DNA of 64,000 nt from Monomorium pharaonis (Eukaryota > Arthropoda > Insecta > Hymenoptera > Formicidae), in contig NC_050469.1 in NCBI RefSeq assembly GCF_013373865.1, positions 21,983,046 through 22,047,045 on the forward strand. Reading direction: 5' to 3'. Of this stretch, positions 9,485 to 22,610 are shown one piece after another. The notes beneath the pieces are model-generated. The model searched no databases and was not told the origin of the DNA. It saw only the letters and a list, made by a program, of their open reading frames with translations. Within the stretch, counting starts at the first letter, position 1, and every line of letters begins with the position of its first letter. The translations under genes and the position numbers were made by a program.

Positions 9485-10405
9485 ATGAAGCTGCTGGTAA
9501 GACACTTAATTCGCAACGATTTAAATACGAAGTTAGTGATTTCTGATCCGATAATTTAATTGTGCGTGAGACAATCTTCAACGTCATTGATTCAAATTGT
9601 TTTTTTATGAACTCGAATAGACGTAATATTTTTCATGTAAATTTTAGTCATAATAAAATCTAATCAAAATTTACGTATTTTAGTGAATTCATATATTTCG
9701 ATACATAAATATAAATATAAATTTATAAAGGATAATTATTACATTTTGTAACGAAAGCTTTTTATTATAATTGATTTTGAAAAAAAATTTACACTAATCT
9801 TTACCAAAATTTTAATTCAATTAAGAGTACGAATTAAATTAAAAATACGAATTATTTACATTTGAAATGTTTATTTTATATTATTGCATTTATTATATTA
9901 TATATATTGATTGCGGCATTTTAATTTATGAAACGATCGTTCAGTTTGAAATATCTCACGCAATCGGTGATTCATATTCGCATATCGATAATTGTTTTAG
10001 CTTTTGTTCTCGTTGATCATTCTTGTCTCCGGAGACGAAAGTCTCGTCGCCGAAACAGCTGACGGCAATGACGTATCGTCGCAAGTGACCACTGTTCTTC
10101 AGGCTCAACCGAGCGCTCGGGAAATCATAGGAGAAAAGAAACTAGGAAAAAGAAGCTACAGTTTGCTTCCCGTGCCTTACGTACGCACTTACACATCCGC
10201 GTTGCCGTGGTAAATAGTACAGATAAATATCTTGTCAACGGTGCGAATGTAAAAATCTCGAGACAGCAATTCGGGGCTGACAGTTGACTTATGCGTTCGA
10301 TTTCTCAGGTATCGATTGGGCGGTTTGAGTAGCTACGGATTGCACGGCTATGGTTTGTATCCGAGCTGGCCGTTGTTGTACGGTGGTTGGTATAAAGGGT
10401 GGTAA
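9485..10405 (+). CDS. Secreted Gly/Tyr/Trp-rich peptide precursor (three coding exons)
   Basis: The exons are 9485-9496, 10001-10209 and 10309-10405. The first encodes only MKLL and ends at a GTAAGA donor. The second follows a TTTTAG acceptor and ends at TG|GTAAAT. The third follows TTTCTCAG and restores TGG across the junction. The result is 105 residues. MKLLLLFSLIILVSG is a signal peptide. An acidic spacer follows to about residue 50, then KKLGKR (residues 50-55), a prohormone-type dibasic site whose Gly could donate an amide. The remaining 50 residues hold nine Tyr, eight Gly and four Trp, with YGLHGYGLYPSW-like and LYGGWYKGW patterns and no Cys. This suits a neuropeptide-like, cuticle or antimicrobial/venom-type secreted peptide; the exact class is not recognised. 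A second TGGTAAAT at the end could act as a donor to an acceptor at 10563, which would replace the last Trp/stop with a basic tail. A 3' UTR intron is equally possible. Confidence 0.83.
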
Positions 10406-12180
10406 ATTCCAAGATTGAAGTGTGCGACTGTCGCTGGGCAAGTACGCATCAATTTCTCGGCATCTTTTTTTAACATTCGATAATTTATAAGCGTCATCTC
10501 TCGATTTATTATCGTGATTCGATATTCATAATATTTGTTGAGTTATTTGTGAATGCATTGCAGGAAGCGGCGTGTGACGAGGCACATATCTACATTTATT
10601 ATATTTTAAATTTAGATTCCATAGCAATTGTCAACGGATATTACGGAGATTTTATATTCTTGGTGCCAATTAGTTGTAATCATGTGTTAATTGTATCTTG
10701 ATAGCACACTCGATCACTTACACATAAGAAATGGAAGCATTATAACTATAAATATATAAATAATTCATATATACAGTAAAGAGGTTACGTTATTGTGAGC
10801 ATACCTTTAACCGTTTTCTTATATAAGTCGCCAGTATTTCTTCGCATATGGTGAGATTCTTGTCTGTGTCCTGTGCAAAAATCAAACGAAATCTCTCTTA
10901 GAATTGTCGAACGATTATAGCTCAGAAACGAGACAAAGAAGAACAAAATTTGTTCTGTCATTTGTTCGTTAGTCATTTATTCTGTTGTATAGATGGGACC
11001 TTTAATATGTTCGTCAATTCTTTGATCTTTTGTAACTTGATCTGCTCTTGGTCGTTAGTCCGTTGAACATTGCACATCCGGTGTGATCCGTACATTTCAA
11101 ACTGTGAGACGACAGCTGCGACAGGTAGTCGGACGATTTGCTAATGGTTTTAGAGGTACATGTCACTTGTTCGCCGCAGAATTCTCATGCGCAGGGAGTT
11201 GCTTAGAAACAAGACGGCAACAAATATCTTATCGGCTTTCCACGTAAAATATTGAATATTTAGTACTTTAGTTTTCTTAAACGAATTTGAATAATAAATT
11301 TGTTACAGTGTGCGATATCGACAAATTGTTTAATGTTTTAATTTATCTTTTTTAAGTTAAATTAAGTATCGATCTAGGAGATAAGAACTGGTTCCTCAGT
11401 GGGTTTAAGAGGTTTCCATCCCCATAGTTATCATCTGCAGCAAGTATCGAAATTCTCTTGCTTCTACCCGGTGGATAAATCGTGCGCATGTTATTTTATC
11501 AGAATATACACATATGACTTTTAATAAAATAATAGAGAAACAACATACATTTGAAAAATGAATATTAAAGAAACTTTACTGAACAAAATTTTATTTATAA
11601 AGTTTGCCTAATATCACTGTGACAGTTTCCTGCGTTATCCATCCGACTACTTTCCTCCCTGCTCTTTGTTAGAGGGCAGCCAGGACTCATATAAAATCGA
11701 TTCTGCACACTTTCGCGTAGGGATGACTGAACCGCGCCATTCTATTTAGACTTATCCGCAAACTTACAGATTCACGCGAGCTCATTATTTACATACATTT
11801 TCATATCATGTATACGTTTCCATAAGTAATAAACTTGTAAGCATTTGAGGCATAATGAAAGCGAAATACAATCTAAACTAAGAGAAAAGAATATAAAAGG
11901 AATAAAAATATAAAAATAAGAATACAATTTATATACACATATATGTTAAATATAATTAATAGGATGGCGAGAGTCAAAAATTAATTTGTATTTTTTAATT
12001 AAAAAATAATTTAACACTGATACAATACTTATTTACAAGCATCATAAAAATGACTTTAGAAATTAATTTTTGTTCTCTCTTTTAAAGTTAGACTTATTTT
12101 TTTTTAACACCAGTTAACATTTTTTAAGTATTACGAAATAAAGGGGACACTCTTTAGTTAAAGCTCGACCGCGCGAAAGT
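10406..12180. other. 3' flank of the peptide gene and intergenic DNA
   Basis: A GCAG acceptor-like site at 10560-10563 and the AT-rich segment up to about 10770 probably belong to the 3' UTR of the peptide gene. The rest is mixed intergenic DNA. A 31-codon frame at about 11160-11260 begins MSLVRRRILMRRELL. It is short and unsupported, so it is not called. Confidence 0.35.
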
Positions 12181-12530
12181 CAAAGATCAACTGGATGCAT
12201 ACTTTGCGGTTGCGCGTTTATTAGCCCTTGTATTGTGGACAGTGACAGAGTGAGAGAAAAGCGGCAGCATCTCCCTACATGCGGATGGACCAGTTTTTGT
12301 CCTCTGCAACTGACCGCAAAAAATCAGAAAATGGGAGTCAAAGGCTAACTGGGTGCGTTTTGTGGCACGGTGTTTGTGTACGTTCGAGTGGACAGTGGTC
12401 ATTGTTCCGGGGGCAGCATCTCTCGTTGAATGGACCAGTTTTCAGAGCGGGCACGAGCCCGCCGATGATGAGCCAGAATAATCCGAAACAGGACCTCTCG
12501 CTACGCGGATGAACAGGTTTCGTCGGACGG
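12181..12530. repeat. Degenerate tandem repeat, period about 155 bp
   Basis: Two imperfect copies start at about 12181 (CAAAGATCAACTGG) and 12339 (CAAAGGCTAACTGG). Both then contain GTGGACAGTG (about 12235 and 12388) and GCAGCATCTC...GGACCAGTTTT (about 12265 and 12415). A third partial copy of the last element (CCTCTCGCTACGCGGATGAACAGG) follows at about 12491. The block is more GC-rich than its flanks. The identity is unknown: it could be an old tandem duplication or the remnant of a repeat family. Confidence 0.55.
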
Positions 12531-15500
12531 GCGGCCACGAAGCGCAGTCTGCTGGGGAAAACAGCCCGCGTGATCTGTATCAAGTGGAAACTGGTCCATA
12601 GTTCAGGCCCCCTAGTTCAGCAGCACGGTGTCGTCCACGTGCGATCTGGCTGAGATCAGAGATCAGACTCAAGAAAAGCAACGAGCTCCAAATACGAGAA
12701 TGGGAACAGGTTCCACTGAATAAACGGGATCACGATCTTCGCATCGGAAATGTAGAGCAGGTGGAATAAAATCTGCGATTGTAGCTAACGGGAAAATTTC
12801 TTGTTTATATTAATGTAATAGCTAGAAGAATTGCTAGAAGAAAGTAATCGATTTGGCTGTGCGAGAACTTGAGTCCACCGTTTTGAATGACACGTGAAAA
12901 TATGAAACGTAAAATATATATAAACACTGGTTGTACTTTGAAAATTTAGTATATAAATGGAGTAAATTAAATTTAAAAGATTTAATTAAAATTGTGTTTT
13001 ATGAAACGTTACATTATGTTACAGTGATTGTGTTACTTAAACTACTTAAACTACTTAAATTGTTTCAGACGCAATTACGAATCACATCAAATCAAAAATA
13101 AAGTCAACTTGTTTACAATAATGGAATAATACTAATAATGCATAAAACGCTTCTAAATATGAATGAATAATTAATCGATAATTGAGAAACTCGTAACTTC
13201 AAACAGGTCACTAACAGATCACTAACAGAATCGTCAATTTTTTTTGTTTGTAATTACTAATAGCAGTCGCCGTCGCCATAGAATCTTGTATTATTATTAT
13301 TATTTTTTTTTTCGAAGAGAGCACTGCCGTCGAGCGTCAAATAAAGAATACGATAAAAGAGATTGTACTTCGGGTCTAGGGACAAAGAACACGCGGTACT
13401 CAATCAAAAGGATGCGAAAACAAAGGCCGATGACGTGTGTGTCACATGAGACGTCGAAACCAGCCCACATTGGCCACTTCTTTCACCTGTCCATCATTCC
13501 CTGTCCTCTAAAGAGGACGCTTCTGAAAGAGGACATTTGCGTTTCCGCGCTCGTACCAGCCATTGTACGCATTTATCGGTCGTTTCTCCGCTGGCAGTTC
13601 GCTTCACTGGCGACCGTACGTTCGGTCGCAGAGAATGCATATCTGACGTGGGAGACGAAATAATTGCACGCTGTACCTTCGGTTGTAATCGGTCTTCGCA
13701 CTATCGACCCGCAGCAATCTTTTATCGCGCAAATATTTTTCTTTTTGTGAGAATATCAAAGAACGAGCATGAAAAATTATAAGAGACGAAAGTATCCAAT
13801 TAAATCTTTTTATTGAAGTCGATTTGTTGTCTAATTTAAAAATACGTACTTTTCTATCGATTTATCCTAACTTCAATTTTAATAATATTTTGTTTAGCTG
13901 TAAATGTTAAATCTGTGTGCCGTTAATTCGTATTAAGTAAAGGATGTTTCATTGTGAATGACTATATTGATGAACGTAATTGAAGAATATACAAATTAGA
14001 TATGATTTAATGAGGGATGTTGATGGGAAGGCTCGTAAATATTTAAAAAAAAAGAAAGTAAAGGAAACTTCCGTTGTCGAGTTAATTTCAGCCTCGACTG
14101 CGGGAACCTGTTTTCTGCGGGAACGAGGACCGTGAAAGGATCTCGCTACCTACACAGCACATTACCTCCATTCGTATCGGTAACGAGGTCGACTTTACTC
14201 CGCAGCACTCTTCCTACGGGGGTTGGAGGGATGAGGGGGTCATAGACGCGCGCGTGGTATTACCGGGACACCCCGTATATAGCAAGGGCGTATTTGTTTT
14301 ACTGCCTGGCTGCCGGCATTGGTTGAGAACGTGCTCCGCATTCTTGAAATCGTGCCACCCTTGTTACGGCATAGACTCTCCACCGATGTTCCCCTCGCCC
14401 CTTCACCTCGCCATCAAACCTGGGCTCTTTTCCTCGTCGCCGCAACCATCATAAGAAGGATCGTCGTCGATCCGCTCCCCTGCGTTCTTCTCCTCCTCCT
14501 CCTCCTTCTCCTCCCTTTTTGCGCGATCGTAAAAAATTCTTAACTCCTGTAGTAGCCTCTACAATATGCATATAAGTACACTATACAAGACACGCTCTAC
14601 GAGATGTTTTTGAAGCCGAGGAACATTCATCTGTTCGCCGAAGTTTTCGCAGAACGCGGCGCAACGAAATAATTGGCACGATAATAAATATTGAGACTAG
14701 AGCATGGATCTTTTATTATTTTTCAAAAACTAATTTTGTAGACATTGAAATTATTGAATTATTCATCACTCGCCGTCACATACATTATGATAACATAATG
14801 ACAATGATATGTCTGTCTCAAAGAACCTGGAGTATATCTAGAAGACATATTTTCGCCACTTGGCGTTGTAATCGTTAATAAGAAAAAGTCGTTGAAACCG
14901 CGTCATTAATCTTACAGTCTTTACCGCTGTCAGGATCAGCGTTAAAACGGGAAGATCGTCTTCATCCCTTTCTTCGATGAGACTATAAAAATTTTTAACT
15001 CCTGCAATGGACACGAAGTGCTTTTCTAAAGACAGCGGGAATATTAGTCTTCCGAAACGAAAAGGAAAATTCACTGCGCTCGCTATTCTTACAAAATAGT
15101 TCTTCTGATCTAATTGCGATGTTAATAAATAATAATTGGCAAATATACTTACTTGTTATATATAGTATATTACAATACTCAATTTAGATACAGCATACTG
15201 TTTAATTATTGTCACTGCAACACAATTTCTCTTTTATTAACATAATTGTTAAAAAATAATATTCATTCTTTTCTTTCTAAGATTCTATGTACTATTTAGA
15301 TGTCTTGATGATCACAAACAATGTTGCTTTTTGCTATTCTAACTCGTAAAATTGTTATCTTCTTTAATGGTTGATCGGCTCTCGTCGAGCCATCTCGGTC
15401 GGTGTCAGATCTTTCGATAACGGCGCATTGTCGTGCAGACACAGTCGTCACATCGCGGACTTAGACTATCTCAGAGCAAGAGAAACGGCAAGGGAAGAGT

Positions 15501-18500
15501 CCGGCGATTTCTACCGATCCTAATTTACGGCCGGGATTTCAGGCGTTTATGTCTTTCCGATAAGGTCGTTCACGCAGATGCCAAGCCTGCACCGATGGAT
15601 CTTCTTCATCCTTGCGCTCTCACTTCTTCTTATTCCGTCCCCGTCGATAGGACACGACGAAATGTCAGAGCTGGAGTTCGTCTCGCGTCGTTCGTCGTTA
15701 ACGAGAGCAAGGTAGAAGCGAGGTGTCGATTCGTCAGCGGCGCGTGATCGCGTCGGACTCGCGAAATTGCCAGCCATTCTTCCACGATTTTCTGCCAGAA
15801 ATGATAGTGATCGGCTCCCCGTAGAAGTCACGTGAATGTAAGATTTAACCGCTTTTTGCATAGTAAAGCGCGATCCGTTGATGTTCCGAGAACACGACGT
15901 AAGGTAACGCTAGGTGTGCAAATAAAAGTCTCTTCTATCATTTATCGGGAGCCAATATCGTCTTGTATTATTTATTTATAAAACACATTTACGACGTGTG
16001 AACGGCGAAGAGTGCTAATTTTAAACGGATAACAAGTGTGTAAGGGGACGCGAAACCAATTGTCCTGGACTTTCAACCGATCAAATGGGATCCTCAATAA
16101 TATTTGTTTAAAGGACAAGCGACCGGAGATTCGCTTAAATTGGAAATTTTGTCTTTTTTTCCTTCCACGGGAGGGTGTTAAATTCCCTGTGAGATTCGAT
16201 TGGTCGGCGTTTTGCGGCGGGCACAGATTTCCTGTCCGGAAGAATCGACAAGATGGGCTTGTTCACGATTTTCTATCGGACTGACGCTTTCTTCCCTGAT
16301 TTCTCACGCTCCGCCAATTCTCGGGATACGTCAGATATTTTCATTGCCAATAATAACTACATAAATCAATTTAGTTTTTATTATTAATTAATATTAATTA
16401 CATGAATTATGATTTAGTTAGTAATCAGTAATATAATGCTATTAGTACATCTAATTTAATTGTCGAAGCTGTGTATAATTTAAAGAAGTTATAATATTAA
16501 AAATACTAATGATAATAATACAATTAAAAAGTATATTAATTTTCTCCAGAAAGAAAATCAATATAGACAAAATTTTATTTATATTTGTATAAAAATATTT
16601 ATTTAATATACTTTTTTAAATTAATTTATAATATACAGTTATTGTTAAACACACATCTGAGTCTCATCAGCTCTTCTTTTATTTTATAAATTTTTATTGT
16701 ATAAATTTGATTTTATGCAACAGTTTTAATTGCTAAATGTAATTTGATAATTTATTTAACATTAAGTCGAAAAACGAGAGAGTATCCCCTATATTTGCAT
16801 TTAATGCTCGAATTTTTAATATAAAACGTGGTCTTTGACCCGGCAATCGCGTAAGGTTCTTTAATTATTGCTGGCTTCGCGGATCAGGGATTGAATCAGA
16901 GAATCGAATCCGAAGTATATTCATGGATGAAACTTATCGTCAAGTAAAGTTACAGCGAAATACAAAAATAACTACTTTGTAACGTATAACATCATTTTAC
17001 GTTGCGGTGTTTAAATGTGTGATTGATTTGTAAAAGATACATAATTGATTTACAAAGTTTGACACCTATTCTTACATTTTGCTGTTTCTATCTTTACAAT
17101 ACCCGAAATGATATTAGCATACATATTGAGGAAAATTAAATTTCTCTTACTTTTGTTTTATATTTTAGCAGTGATTATTGCAGATCTCTGCTTTTTTTTA
17201 TAATTTACTTTATATCATACATTTTTTAACATTTGATTTTAGATATGTTTGGAAATAACACTGAAAATAAAATTTTATTGAATCAAGTTTTAGTAAATTA
17301 TTAAATTCTATCAAACTTGGAATTAAATTGTTTCATCTGAAAATATAACATTTTCAATCATTTATTCTTAAAATTCAACAGATGCTAAATTTTAGAAGAT
17401 TTAAATCGGGAGTGAAATAAAAGATAAAAAGAAAATATGAAGGCTCGGTAAATCTTTATAATAAAACAAAATTTTATATTTTTGTATATCCTTGATTAAA
17501 AATTCAATTCTTAATGTACTCAAATTACCTATATAACAATCATCTATAATGCAAAGAGCACTCCGTTTCCTACAAGTAGGTCAAAACGAATTGGCCGAAT
17601 GAATGATTAATTCGGAACGATTAATTTGATCTTCGACGACTCGACGCGCGCGAGCGCTGACAAGACTCGTTCCTTATCGACGGACGCGAATTGTAAATGA
17701 GGCTATCGGTAGACCCACACTTCTTACTTTTGGCCACTATTCTGCGACGTCGACAAGGGGGGGGGGTGTTCGCTGGGGTAGGAGGGGGAGGTCGAGATGG
17801 CCAGAATTTATAGCGTCTTTGCGATGGGACCGGGATAGAAAGGGGGAGAGTGGGATGAGGCAGAGCCGCCCCTCAGACTCAATGTTTTCTGCAGGGAAAG
17901 TCGGAAGTCGAGCCGAACCCTGGCCAGGACTAGCCGTCTACCATACGTCTTGCTAACAGACCGGAGAGATTTGGTCGTCGAAACCGAGATCGGGAAAAAT
18001 CCTGTAAAATTATCCTGTCGACTTAGCGAGCGCTTCTGCACGGTATAACTTTGATTACGATGTCGCGGATCGACATGCCGAGTTTCGTGTATTAAATCGA
18101 TACGACACGGACGGGATGAATTTTCGAAGCGTCTCCGGCGCGGACAATTGGTGTCCGTTATCGGGTAGATTTAGTTGGACGAGCGGGTCCCTCCATTTTC
18201 CGAATGGACTTCTGACCCCACCATCCCATGGCGCACGGGGATGCTTTTTATTAGACTCCGTCAGGATCACCCGGTATATCCGACCGCGCGCGCGCACGTA
18301 TGCACGCTTGTGTCTGTGTATGCGTCTGTATATGTACGCGGGTGTTACACGTAGGACGAGCTCGTATATGCGAAGGCAGTGGCCATGTTCAGGATGGAGG
18401 GACAACCCCATTCGCTAAATTAACTGCGTTAGACCGGAGCCCTGGAATTCTTTACGCTTTCTTCGACCTACGACCGGCCATTTTACGCTGGATCTCGCGA

Positions 18501-18561
18501 CGGAAACGATCGTAGTTCCTCACCCTCGATTTTTTTTCCCATCGCATTTTCCTTCACTTAC
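12531..18561. other. Intergenic or intronic DNA with CpG-rich islands
   Basis: AT-rich stretches alternate with islands at about 13.4-13.7, 14.1-14.5, 15.4-15.9, 16.0-16.3 and 17.6-18.6 kb. A pyrimidine-rich acceptor at about 13069 is followed by ten codons, a stop and AATAAA; this may be chance. The frames in the islands are short and overlap on both strands. Two short repeats are present: (CTC)n at 14487-14516 and a run of ten G at about 17757-17766. Confidence 0.35.
14265..14278 (+). other. Shared 14-bp motif GGGACACCCCGTAT (copy 1)
   Basis: An identical 14-bp motif recurs at 21725-21738, with a related GGGACACCCTAT near 31961. Flanks are unrelated except for a few bases. It may mark the end of a dispersed repeat family or a regulatory site. 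Confidence 0.4.
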
Positions 18562-18676
18562 CACGTGTAATTCCCCCCATAGGAGACATGCGTCGAGCAG
18601 ATTTACGACGGTTACATTCGAAACGGTAAATTTTGCGTCTTTCCCCTTTGATGATTTCTTCTAAACTGGTTGTCAT
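18562..18676 (-). CDS. Candidate first coding exon ending at a consensus donor
   Basis: On the minus strand an ATG at 18676 (ATTACGATGACAACC) opens 38 codons. The reading begins MTTSLEEIIKGERRKIYRF, is rich in Arg and Lys, and runs to CACGTG|GTAAGTGAAGG. Start context and donor are both good. No matching acceptor exon was identified to the left, and consensus donors occur several times by chance in 64 kb, so this is only a candidate. Confidence 0.22.
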
Positions 18677-21600
18677 CGTAATTGATTACATTCATTGAGA
18701 ATTAGGCTAAGGGATGAGAATAATGAATAGCAAAGATAAAAAAAGGGATAAGAGTTAAAAATAATGTACACAACAATATTATAGCTAATTAATATTTATC
18801 GCAAACGTAGTAATAAATAATTAGCGTTATATCTTAACACAAGTAGACCGCGTACGGCGTTTGTGGTCATTATTAATGGCACACGAGTCTTAGGGCGGGA
18901 GTAATTTCTTTGCGAACTATTCGAAAAGAGGCGAAAGTGCATAACGCGGGAAACTTAAGTAACGATTTCTCTAAGAAAGTTTCGCGCGGCGAGACTTTAA
19001 AGCCGAGCGCCTGAGACGGCTTCTTAATCGAATCACTAATGCTTGTAAAATCTTTGTTCGAGACTCCTTAAAGAGAAGGAGATGAAGCACCGCGCGCGCG
19101 ACCGAGAGTAAAAGCGTTTACTATGAGTTGACGAAGTACTGAAAAAGTGGGTTTACTTTTACCGGCTATGAGACGCTATAACAGTATAACTCCAAACTGC
19201 GAATATTAATTGCACATTGTTTGACATAATTTTTATTTCCTCTGTCTACATAATTATATTTGATTTATTTTTACAACATGAAAGAGATTTAGCCTGTGTT
19301 TTTTTTTCCGCAATGAAAACGTTCGCACGTATTAAGATACTTAATTTAATTTATTTATTAAATTATTTATTCTACGTAGATAATATTAAAGAGCGTTTAT
19401 ATATAAATGAAACGAGAACAGAGTTTTCGACATCGATCGAATTCTATTCTGAGAAATTATCGACGAGGTCATTATTTAATCGGGATCTCTATTAATCTGT
19501 AATAAACGGCCAGCAAAGCGCGGACGCTCCGTTTTCCCCCTGCCGTTTAAATTCGCTACTAGCCGGTCCACCTTCGACGGTGCGGGATATCCGCGTTCGA
19601 TCGCGGACAACTTTCTGAATAGGTGATCACGTAAAACTGATTTAGCAATTCGCCCATTCCCGGGCGGCGCGATCTTAGTTCAAATTGAGTATAGTCCAAG
19701 TCTTACTCGGGTGAACCACTACTAATCCAATTCCAGAGATCTCGAGACGTTCCGAGGTGAATCGAGGGTGTGCGAGAGGTGGCCGAAGGGTGGTTCGGGA
19801 GAAAGAGCCGTCGGGACGCTCTGCGGATAGACGAAGGAGAGAGTGGTGGTGGTGGTGGTGGTGGTAGTGGTGGCGATGGTGGTGAGGGTGGACGAGGGAG
19901 AAAGAGAGTGTACGAAGTGAGGGTGAGTCGAGGGTATAATATCGCCTATGCAAATAGCCTTTGGACTTAGACTGACTGAATATACTTTAGACCTGGCGCG
20001 GCACGAGTTTAGACTGCCGTCGTATTTTCCGAGGGAGCGAACCGAGCGCTTCCGTGTGCACGCGCTCTTAAAAAATTCCATCATCGGAAACCGCAGCTTG
20101 TTACGTCGCCGTTCGCGAGGCAAAGTCCTTGATGAGGTGTTGCGAAACGAAACACATTTGGCGAGTTACACGAGACACGTTAGTTCCGTACGCAACTGTT
20201 ACGATTAAATTTAGTTAGACTGCTAAGTGATTAAATACTGATAGATGAATCTTTGTTTCTATTTATAGAGTTGTGTTAAGTTTTGTATAAATTACGATTT
20301 TCCACTTTGAATTTTAATATTATTTTTGGAATTATATTTAGACAGAATTAAGATACATAATTTTTCTTAATTTATCTCTACAATAACTATGAAATATATT
20401 ATTGTAATTATATTTGAATAATGGGATGAATAATTTTTTAAAGTTTTAGAAAGAAGCGCATGCAGCGATTATGGGTACTAAAATTTATATGTCTAATAAT
20501 TAAAGTATTATCTTAATAATTAGTACGTCATCATTTAGCTATTGCAATTACATTTCTATACGTTATATGACTCGTCGCGGAAAGCAGCCGAAGAAAAGTC
20601 GATGTGTGAGTAAAATAAGGGGTCGCGGTAATAAGGGGAAAACGTACTTGAGTGGTAAACGTAACTGATGGGGCGAGCAGAGGGCAGCTGAAGGGAGGGA
20701 GGGAGCTGCAAAACCGAACGGAGTAAAGGGAAGGGTAGGGGACGACATTAGGCTGGGTTTCCCGACGAGACGAGGGTAGGACGTTTGAGGTCAGTTCGGG
20801 GCGGTTTTTTCAACCCCCGAAGCGACTCGCTCAATACCAGGCCGCCCCTCGACTGACCAATGGTCGGCCTCCGGCCCCCACTATTCGCCCTGGCTGACCA
20901 GCCAGCTGATTGGACGAAAACCTCCCGAGGGATACTCTATCCGGCGAGGATACTCTCTCGCTCTCGGCCCCGGATCTTCTCGAGATCCGCTAACTAACCG
21001 GAGAGGAGAGAGAGATTACGTACCGGGTGTGCCCCCGATATCGGAGATTCCGCGGAGATATTTCCTGCTCTCGGAATTCACCGCCCAGTCTCATCCGGCA
21101 AAGGAATTTCTGATGAGGGATTAGAACGAATTTACTGTCTCGGATACTGTACCGTTTATTCATGCGCTTGCCGGACCGGAGCGTCGAAAATTGAAACCTC
21201 TTGGCAATTGATTCTTACAAATTATTCGCACGGGAAAATCAATAATTGGTTCGTTTTGACTTCAATATTTCACGATTTAAAGAAATCGTTAAGTGAAACT
21301 TTTGAAAACGCAGAAATCGATGTTCTCTGTAATTTTCTCGCGTTATTTAGTATTTAACATGAATTGAATGAACATATATATCCGCCGATGTTTAAGTAGC
21401 AAGAAATATTTGCCGCGACATACGTCAGCGCGAGAAAGTATATTAAAAGTATCCATTCCGAAGTAGAGGGCGCATAAACGTCCGTAGTAATATCTTTACC
21501 CGACTCTCGATGCATTTTATCGGGCAACGGAAAAAGCACTCCTCCCGCTCTCTCGTCGGCGGAGAGCGAGGATCGCGATACGTCCATTTTTCGTAGATTT

Positions 21601-22610
21601 CGGCATTTCCTCCCGTGTCACCCGCTAGACGCGTCATGGGGATGGAAACCGTCACGCCGGGATACCGCCGTCGACGCAAACGTAGGTACGTCGACATGTT
21701 TACCAATGTTATCAGCGTAATAATGGGACACCCCGTATCCCGTCCGGCAGCGCGCCGGTCGTCCTACCGCCAGTTTGCCCGAGACGATATCGGTCGTTCT
21801 ACCGTGCCTTTCGTTAGATTCCCTTACTAAAGCGGATGTGACCTGGGGACTACGCCGAGAGACACCGACCATCAGGACACCGGTAACTTAAAGACACCTT
21901 AAAGTTCGCAACCGCGACGTCCCCGGTTGTCGGCGAGACACCCTCTCGCCCGGAAATTTCGGACCGCCATTGACGGCCGATGGAAATGAAATCGCGAGTT
22001 AATTCGGATCGATTTCTAACTTCGCTATTACTCGCTCCTCACTCGCGTCCCCCTGCTCCCGTATGCTCGGTACAAGGGGAATTATTGCACAGCCATGACT
22101 TCTCTTTAAAATATTTGCAACGTTATAATTGTCTTTGCGCTTTTATCGATTTCGATTAAATCTAGATTGCAGCGGTACAGAACGACGTAATTTACGATTC
22201 ACAGGAAGAATTACAGTTGCGTAACAAATTTATTTGTATTTTCGATCGACAAATATCCCACACAGGTATTTACCTGGTTATAGTGATCGATAAACCTTAT
22301 CCCAAACGAATATAGAGAAATACATCCTTCCCTGATCAAGACATTTCTTATGACGGTTTTTCTTTTTGGCGAAACGGGAATCACAATTCACCCAGCAGGG
22401 AGCTGCGATTTTTTTTTTTAGTACGACAGGTATTTCATCGGTTATTTTTTTTCCTTCTTCCGACGATCCTCACTCGTTCTCTGGCGCAGACAGGGTCAGG
22501 GGATAGGAGGGCCGGGAGGGGCGAGTGGTTGAGCCCACGGGAACGGGATCAAAGGAAGAATTATCAGGGTTCCAAGCGCGGCCCGGGATTTGGTCCCGTA
22601 GGAGACTTAC
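18677..22610. other. Mixed intergenic DNA with promoter-like CpG blocks
   Basis: The 19.5-20.2 kb block holds a (GGT)n tract and a GTGAGT donor-like site at about 19932. The 20.75-21.05 kb block is CpG-rich and contains GACCAATGGTC and CTGATTGGACG, two CCAAT-box-like sequences in opposite orientation about 60 bp apart. This looks like a promoter or enhancer. No gene with clear coding evidence was found. The shared motif copy at 21725 lies here. Confidence 0.35.
19842..19891. repeat. (GGT)n-rich trinucleotide repeat
   Basis: An interrupted GGT tract. Read on the plus strand it would encode polyglycine, on the minus strand (ACC)n. The surrounding plus frame lacks an ATG start, so no gene is called. 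Confidence 0.9.
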
